DNA of 64,000 bases from Terrirhizobium terrae (GTDB taxonomy: Bacteria > Pseudomonadota > Alphaproteobacteria > Rhizobiales > Rhizobiaceae): the NCBI RefSeq assembly GCF_030323265.1, contig NZ_CP104990.1, positions 1 through 64,000 of the forward strand, written 5' to 3'. The notes under the pieces were generated by a model. It was given only the letters and a program-made list of their open reading frames with translations, was not told the DNA's origin and did no database searches. The translations under genes were made by a program, and so were the position numbers. Of this stretch, positions 58,449 to 64,000 are shown in pieces (the stretch's first letter is position 1; each line of letters begins with the position of its first letter).

Positions 58449-58725
58449 GACAGAAAAGGAGTGCTGTATCGAGAAATTGTCAAGCTCTATAAGTCAAGGT
58501 TGCGGCTTTTGATGCTCTATTCCGCCTTTATCCTGTTGTAAATTATGGAATAAATTTCTGAATATTTTTTCGGACGCAGTTACAAGATTGAAATCTGTTC
58601 CGCATTGTGGGATGATTACGCTTCGGGTCTCCTCGCTGCTGCCTTGTATCGGGTTGCGATCTGGAGTTGTCTTTGATGGATAGAGTGGTCTCGACATCGT
58701 CGGGGCCGTCGCCAATCCTTGACAG

Positions 58726-59580
58726 ATGAGCAATCATCGGAGTTATCGTGCGAATATGGATAATAAGACTGACATCCTGGAGAGGACCGAAAAAGGCGTT
58801 GCGGCGGCCCGCGACAGCGAATCCAGCAACCTGAAGTCGCTCTTCAAGATCATCGATATTCTCGACTGCTTTTCACTGGAAGAGCGCGAGTTGTCGGTGT
58901 CCGAGATCGCGCGGCGCACCGGCATGCCGAAAAGCACTGCGCACCGCATAGCGGACAGTTTGCGCGTTGCCGGCTTTCTTGATCAGAACGCGTCTCGCGA
59001 GCGTTACAGGCTGGGGTTGCGCCTGTTCGAGTATGGCAGCACGGTTCTCGGAAGTATGGAACTCAATCGCGTCGCCAACCCGTTCATCGAGGCACTGACG
59101 AAGCGGTCAGGCGAGAATGTTCATCTCTGCGTCTTCAACGGCAGCCACATGCTTCTCGTCAAACGCGCATCGAAGGCCTCAAGCAGGCAGAACACCCTGA
59201 CCGTGATGGAGGAAAGCGCCTGTCACAGTACCGGAGTGGGCAAGGCGACCTTGGCCTTCCAGCCGGAGGCGACGCTGCGCAAGATCATCGAGGCGGGACT
59301 TGCGCCATTCACACAGCACACCATCACCGACCCTCAGAAGCTGCGTGACCATTTGGCCGACATTCGCAGTCAAGGCTATGCCATTGATGACCGGGAGCAT
59401 GAGACTGATATACGCTGCATTGCCGCCCCGATCCGCAATGCCAACGGCCGCGTCTTTGCGGCGGTAAGTATCTCAGGCCCCGCGCGCCGTATGACCGACG
59501 AACGGCTGGCGACTTTCAGGCCGCTCGTCATGGATCACGCCGCGTCGATATCCGTGCAACTCGGTTTCTCGGAATTTTGA
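58726..59580 (+). CDS. IclR-family transcriptional regulator
   Basis: A 284-residue regulator with N-terminal winged HTH (LSVSEIARRTGMPKSTAHRI, then DSLRVAGFLD) and a GAF-like C-terminal effector domain (ESACHSTGVGKATLAF; YAIDDREHETDIRCIAAPI). It is divergent from the MFS-DhaKL-aldolase operon, so probably represses it until the substrate or its metabolite is present. A second in-frame ATG at 58756 is possible. Confidence 0.88.
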   Translation: MSNHRSYRANMDNKTDILERTEKGVAAARDSESSNLKSLFKIIDILDCFSLEERELSVSEIARRTGMPKSTAHRIADSLRVAGFLDQNASRERYRLGLRLFEYGSTVLGSMELNRVANPFIEALTKRSGENVHLCVFNGSHMLLVKRASKASSRQNTLTVMEESACHSTGVGKATLAFQPEATLRKIIEAGLAPFTQHTITDPQKLRDHLADIRSQGYAIDDREHETDIRCIAAPIRNANGRVFAAVSISGPARRMTDERLATFRPLVMDHAASISVQLGFSEF

Positions 59581-59644
59581 CGCCTTTATCGCAAGGGTGC
59601 CATCGCAGGGACGATAGTATGGCTAGTGTACTCGTCTGAAGCTC

Positions 59645-60280
59645 TCATGCGCGGTTGTAGACGGCGCTGTAGACGAGCCTCAGCCCGAGCGCGCCGAGAA
59701 GGCCTGCTGCAGCGCGATCGATCCATCGTTTCGCGCTCAGGTAGATGGACTGGGGCTTTGACGACGAGAAGATCAGTGCGACGATGACGTACCAGCTCGT
59801 TTCGACAAGGAAGATGCCGACCGGCAGCGCGATGAACAGGCTCGGCGGTATGCTGGGCGGAAGTACCGCGGCAAAGACGCTGGCATAGACGACGATCGCC
59901 TTCGGATTGCTCAGCTGGGTGAGAACCGCAACCCCGAAGCTGCGGCCGACGGTGCTTTGCTCCGCCGTGCCTGTCGCCGTGATCGGGTGGGATGCTCCCA
60001 GCCACATCTGGGTGGCGATATAGATGAGATAGACGCCGCCGAAGACCTTGAGCGCGACGTAGAACCAGAGGAATTGGGTGAGCAGGGCGGTGACGCCGGC
60101 CAGCGCAAGGGTGGCGAATATCGTGCCACCGAGGCCGATGCCCATTGCGGCGGCAAGTCCGTCCATGCGTGAACGCGAAATCGATATGCGCGAGACCATC
60201 ACGAAGCTTGGACCGGGGCTCATCGCGCCCACCATGATGGTCCCGAGAATTGTGATCAGTATGGCGGTGGGTGACAGCAT
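59645..60280 (-). CDS. LysE/RhtB-family amino acid exporter
   Basis: A 211-residue membrane protein with about six helices. It has the family start ILGTIMVGAMSPGPSFVMVS, the GIGLGGTIFATLAL helix and QLSNPKAIVVYASVFAAVLP. The ATG at 60280 is preferred over an upstream frame extension. It exports an amino acid or small amphipathic metabolite with proton exchange. It is on the same strand as rutD but 180 bases away, so perhaps a separate unit. Confidence 0.9.
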   Translation of the reverse strand: MLSPTAILITILGTIMVGAMSPGPSFVMVSRISISRSRMDGLAAAMGIGLGGTIFATLALAGVTALLTQFLWFYVALKVFGGVYLIYIATQMWLGASHPITATGTAEQSTVGRSFGVAVLTQLSNPKAIVVYASVFAAVLPPSIPPSLFIALPVGIFLVETSWYVIVALIFSSSKPQSIYLSAKRWIDRAAAGLLGALGLRLVYSAVYNRA

Positions 60281-60462
60281 GGTTGGCTCCTTGATTTTCC
60301 CGCCGGCCACCGCTTGGCGGAGTGATCGTGGCAAGAGGCGGGCCGCCGGATGGCGGTGGAGCTATCCACGCCTGCGTCGTATGTTCTGGCAATAAGCGGA
60401 AAATCAAATCGCGTTTCAGATGAAATGGCCGAGGCTGCAACACGTTCTTTGGTGCCGGCCCG

Positions 60463-61236
60463 TCAGATCTGCAAAAACCTCAACACCGCCTCGTTGAACG
60501 GTGCCGGAGTGACGACGTTGACGGCGTGGGCGCCGAAGTCGAAGAGGGCGAGTTCGGCGTCGGGCAGTTTTTCGGCAAGATGCAGCGACCGGCTGTAGGG
60601 CACGAGCAGGTCGTCCTTCGTTGCGATCACCAGCGTCGGGACCGCGACTTCGCCGAGCCGCGCATCGATATCGAATGCCCTGAGCGCCGCTATCCTGCGC
60701 AGGATATTGTCGCGACCCTGGAAATGGCGAAGGCCATGCTGTTCCTCTTCGGCGAGCCGAGCTGCGTTTTCCGCCATCCAGATGGCCGGATAGAGAAAAA
60801 GCGGCTGTGCCCGGATGAAGGCCTCGACGCCGGTGTTTTCGAGGAGCGCGATCCGCGTGTCGAAACAGCGGCCGGAATGCGGGTCGGCCTTGCTCCAGGC
60901 GTTGATCAGAATGAGCTTTTCGATCATACCCGGCCGGCGAAGCGCGATGTCGAGGCCGATCAGGCCGCCGAGCGCGTGACCCATGAAGCTGAAATGCTCA
61001 AGTTCGAGCGCGTCGGCGATCTCCAGCACGTCATCCGCCATGCCTGAGATGCCGCCATCTTCGGGCACTTCGCCACCGGTGCGGCCGCAGCCGCGGTGGT
61101 CGTAGGTGACGATGCGGTAGTCGGAGGCAAGCGCCTCGATCTGCGGCGCCCAATAGGCGCCCGAACCGCCGAGGCCGGAGGACAGGATGATCGTCGGGGC
61201 TGCCGGATCGGTCAGGCCTTTGACTTCATAATGCAT
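60463..61236 (-). CDS. rutD: Putative aminoacrylate hydrolase RutD
   Basis: A 257-residue alpha/beta-hydrolase. As in E. coli RutD, the nucleophile elbow reads GHALGG with Ala where Ser would be, plus the oxyanion segment SSGLGGSGAYW and the late LFDFGAHAVNVV histidine region. RutD speeds hydrolysis of 3-aminoacrylate to malonic semialdehyde in uracil degradation. Start at 61236 (MHYEVKG); the upstream extension has no support. Fourth gene of the rut operon here. Confidence 0.92.
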   Translation of the reverse strand: MHYEVKGLTDPAAPTIILSSGLGGSGAYWAPQIEALASDYRIVTYDHRGCGRTGGEVPEDGGISGMADDVLEIADALELEHFSFMGHALGGLIGLDIALRRPGMIEKLILINAWSKADPHSGRCFDTRIALLENTGVEAFIRAQPLFLYPAIWMAENAARLAEEEQHGLRHFQGRDNILRRIAALRAFDIDARLGEVAVPTLVIATKDDLLVPYSRSLHLAEKLPDAELALFDFGAHAVNVVTPAPFNEAVLRFLQI

Positions 61237-61285
61237 GGCGTGCCTTCGATTGGGGAGGTCGGGGAGGCGGCAACCTCCCTTCCTC

Positions 61286-61672
61286 TCATTTGCCGATATG
61301 GGCGACGGTTGCGATTTCCACCAGCGCATCCGGCTTCACGAGGCCGCACTGGATGCAGTAGCGGGCAGGCTTGTCGCCCGGAAAATACTCGGCATAGACC
61401 GCGTTGACGGCCTGATAGTTCGCCCAGTCGGTGATGAAGATGTGGTTCATCGTGACGTCTTCCATCGTGCCGCCGGCGGTCTCGATAACGGATTTGATGA
61501 CCTCCAGCACATGGCGGGTCTGTGCGCCGGCATCGCCGACATGGACGACGTCGTTGTTCTTATCGAAGGGGAGCGTGCCCGAGACATAGACGACGCCATC
61601 GGCGAGCGTGCCGGGAGAATAGGGGGCGATCGGCTTCTGGGTTCCTTCGGGCACGATGATCGACTTCGGCAT
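61286..61672 (-). CDS. rutC: 3-aminoacrylate deaminase RutC (RidA superfamily)
   Basis: A 128-residue RidA-family protein ([54 protein letters not shown]). RutC deaminates 3-aminoacrylate. Order rutA-B-C-D on the minus strand with short gaps fixes the assignment; it is distinct from the RidA at 35505. Confidence 0.93.
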   Translation of the reverse strand: MPKSIIVPEGTQKPIAPYSPGTLADGVVYVSGTLPFDKNNDVVHVGDAGAQTRHVLEVIKSVIETAGGTMEDVTMNHIFITDWANYQAVNAVYAEYFPGDKPARYCIQCGLVKPDALVEIATVAHIGK

Positions 61673-61700
61673 TCTGAAGTTCTCCTCTTTGATGATCGGA

Positions 61701-62434
61701 TCAGGCGTCCGCCGGGGCGGCCTGGGAAATGACGGCGCAGAAATCGTTGACGGTGGCGACCCAGCCGAAGAACTTTTCGACATTGTAGACGGTCGCCTGC
61801 TGGATGAATTCCGGGCCCAGGTGATGGGTGGCGTCTTCCAGCATCACGCCGAAATATTCGAGATGGAAGGCATCGCGCAGCGAGCTCTCGACGCAGACAT
61901 TGGTGGCGATGCCGACGAAGACGAGGTTGCGGATGCCGCGGGCTCTGAGCACGCTGTCCATATTGGTGTTGAAAAAGCCGGAATAGCGGGTCTTCGGCAC
62001 CAGGATATCGCCCGGCTGCGGCTGCAACTCGTCGACGATCGCATAATCCCAGGTGCCCTTGGCGAGAAGCTTGCCCTGCATCTCCGGATTGGCGCGCATG
62101 TGCTTGAGCGCATTGGATTTATGCCAGTTGGGCGAGCCCGGGCCGCCGGCCTCGACATAGTCCTTGTCCCAGCCGTTCTGGAAATAGATGACCTGCACGC
62201 CATTGGCGCGGGCGGCATCCAGCGTCTTTTTGATATTGTCGATCGTGCCCTTGGCGCCGGAAATATCGAAGCCGGCGAGATCGACATAGCCGCCTTCGGT
62301 CGAATAGGCGTTCTGCATGTCGACGACGACGACGGCGGTTTCCGACGGCTTGATCGAGATCGGCTCGGGTCTTGCGGGAAGCGTGACGCTGTCGAGACGG
62401 CTTTCGGGAGCCCTGTATCCTGCAACCGCCACCA

Positions 62435-62435
<1 letters not shown>
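61701..62435 (-). CDS. rutB: Ureidoacrylate amidohydrolase RutB
   Basis: A 244-residue isochorismatase-like cysteine hydrolase. It has [19 protein letters not shown] (Asp), a Lys in [12 protein letters not shown], and the nucleophilic Cys in [18 protein letters not shown]. It releases carbamate from ureidoacrylate. The ATG overlaps the rutA stop by one base (TAATG). Confidence 0.93.
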
Positions 62436-63526
<1,091 letters not shown>

Positions 63527-63671
63527 GTCGACTCCTTCACCCTTTGGCCGCCGGCGATGCGCCGCGGACTTGCGTTTTGATAAGCAGGAACCGTGCCAGG
63601 TGAAGTTTTGACGGGATTTCAGAGGGATAGGCGATCCACCGGATTTGGCTGCAAGAACGGGAGTCGGAATT

Positions 63672-63687
63672 TTGACCATTTGATAAA
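63672..63687. promoter_or_regulatory. RutR-like operator upstream of rutA
   Basis: TTGACCATTTGATAAA matches the RutR site TTGACCA-NN-TGGTCAA perfectly in its left half and partly in its right half. It lies 146 bases upstream of the rutA start. The regulator gene itself is not in the window. Confidence 0.5.
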
Positions 63688-63807
63688 TATTTGCCCGATC
63701 CTTGTGCATTGCCTGGCAAAATGGGGTTGTCCATGGCGATCCTTTGGATTTGCCGCGCTTGAACTGCAGACAGACTCCGCCCTTGGCGATCTCTGGCATT
63801 TTTTGAT

Positions 63808-63890
63808 CCTCGGGTTTAACCCGAGGACGGCCGGGGCGCTGAAAGCTGCCTCGTAAGTTTAAGTTTAAAGTGACACCTCTCAGCGCCCCG
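63808..63890. repeat. Nested inverted repeats near the right edge
   Basis: CCTCGGGTT (63808-63816) and AACCCGAGG (63818-63826) form a near-perfect 19-base palindrome. Just downstream, CGGGGCGCTGA (63832-63842) pairs with TCAGCGCCCCG (63880-63890) around a 37-base AT-rich centre. No gene is visible in 63527-64000. These may be operators, a terminator pair or a small RNA element; nothing decides between them. Confidence 0.4.
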
Positions 63891-64000
63891 TTCGGCAGTT
63901 TTTATCCGTGAACTCCGGTTGCTCTGCGGTGAGCGGGACAGTGGGCACGGGGGCGTGTCTCATTCGCGAGTGTCATGCACGCCCTTTTACGGAACCCGAC

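Overview
The window reads as accessory or secondary-replicon DNA of an alphaproteobacterium, most likely in the Rhizobiaceae (Hyphomicrobiales). The basis is the high GC coding pattern, the density of ABC importers with their own local regulators, a rut pyrimidine-degradation operon, and TGA-N9-TCA sites resembling the rhizobial RirA iron-responsive box. I saw no rRNA, tRNA, insertion sequence, phage gene or CRISPR array. The species is an inference, not something read directly.

Layout. (1) 1-9.2 kb: the end of one sugar ABC ATPase gene, a GH4 alpha-galactosidase-type glycosidase, an AraC regulator, and a divergent carbohydrate importer operon (SBP, two permeases, ATPase) ending in a Gfo/Idh-aldo/keto reductase fusion. 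(2) 9.2-24.4 kb: an iron locus entirely on the minus strand. It holds a six-function petrobactin-type siderophore pathway (asbA, asbB, asbC, a fused asbD-asbE, asbF), then a FecI/FecR pair, an STN-type TonB-dependent receptor, a DUF2218 protein and a FecCD/FatBCDE-type importer. (3) 24.7-26 kb: a DUF2026 protein and a small chorismate mutase. (4) 26-35.4 kb and 35.5-47.1 kb: two similarly built catabolic modules. Each has an Opp/Dpp-type importer, a polysaccharide-deacetylase-family hydrolase, an SDR dehydrogenase and an Ntn hydrolase (isoaspartyl peptidase/asparaginase in one, gamma-glutamyltransferase in the other). A creatininase-family protein or a RidA protein is added, with a MarR or GntR regulator. 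(5) 47.4-54.3 kb: a LacI-controlled sugar ABC operon with an FAD oxidoreductase. (6) 54.3-59.6 kb: a DapA-type aldolase, a fused dihydroxyacetone-kinase-type DhaK-DhaL, an MFS carrier and a divergent IclR regulator. (7) 59.6-64 kb: a LysE exporter and rutABCD.

The most notable system is the siderophore locus. Biosynthesis, outer-membrane receptor, periplasmic capture, inner-membrane import and cell-surface signalling are all encoded together. AsbF would make 3,4-dihydroxybenzoate, AsbC would load it on the carrier domain of AsbD-E, AsbA and AsbB would join citrate to a polyamine, and the adjacent receptor and FatBCDE-like importer would recover the ferric complex. The twin importer-hydrolase modules are the second most interesting system; their substrates look like amide-linked amino acid conjugates but are unknown.

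A caution on sequence quality: at least 18 otherwise intact genes are broken by a single-base shift, mostly a one-base loss in a short homopolymer, with the correct frame continuing on the other side. I treat these as probable consensus errors, annotate each gene across its full span, and state where the break lies.
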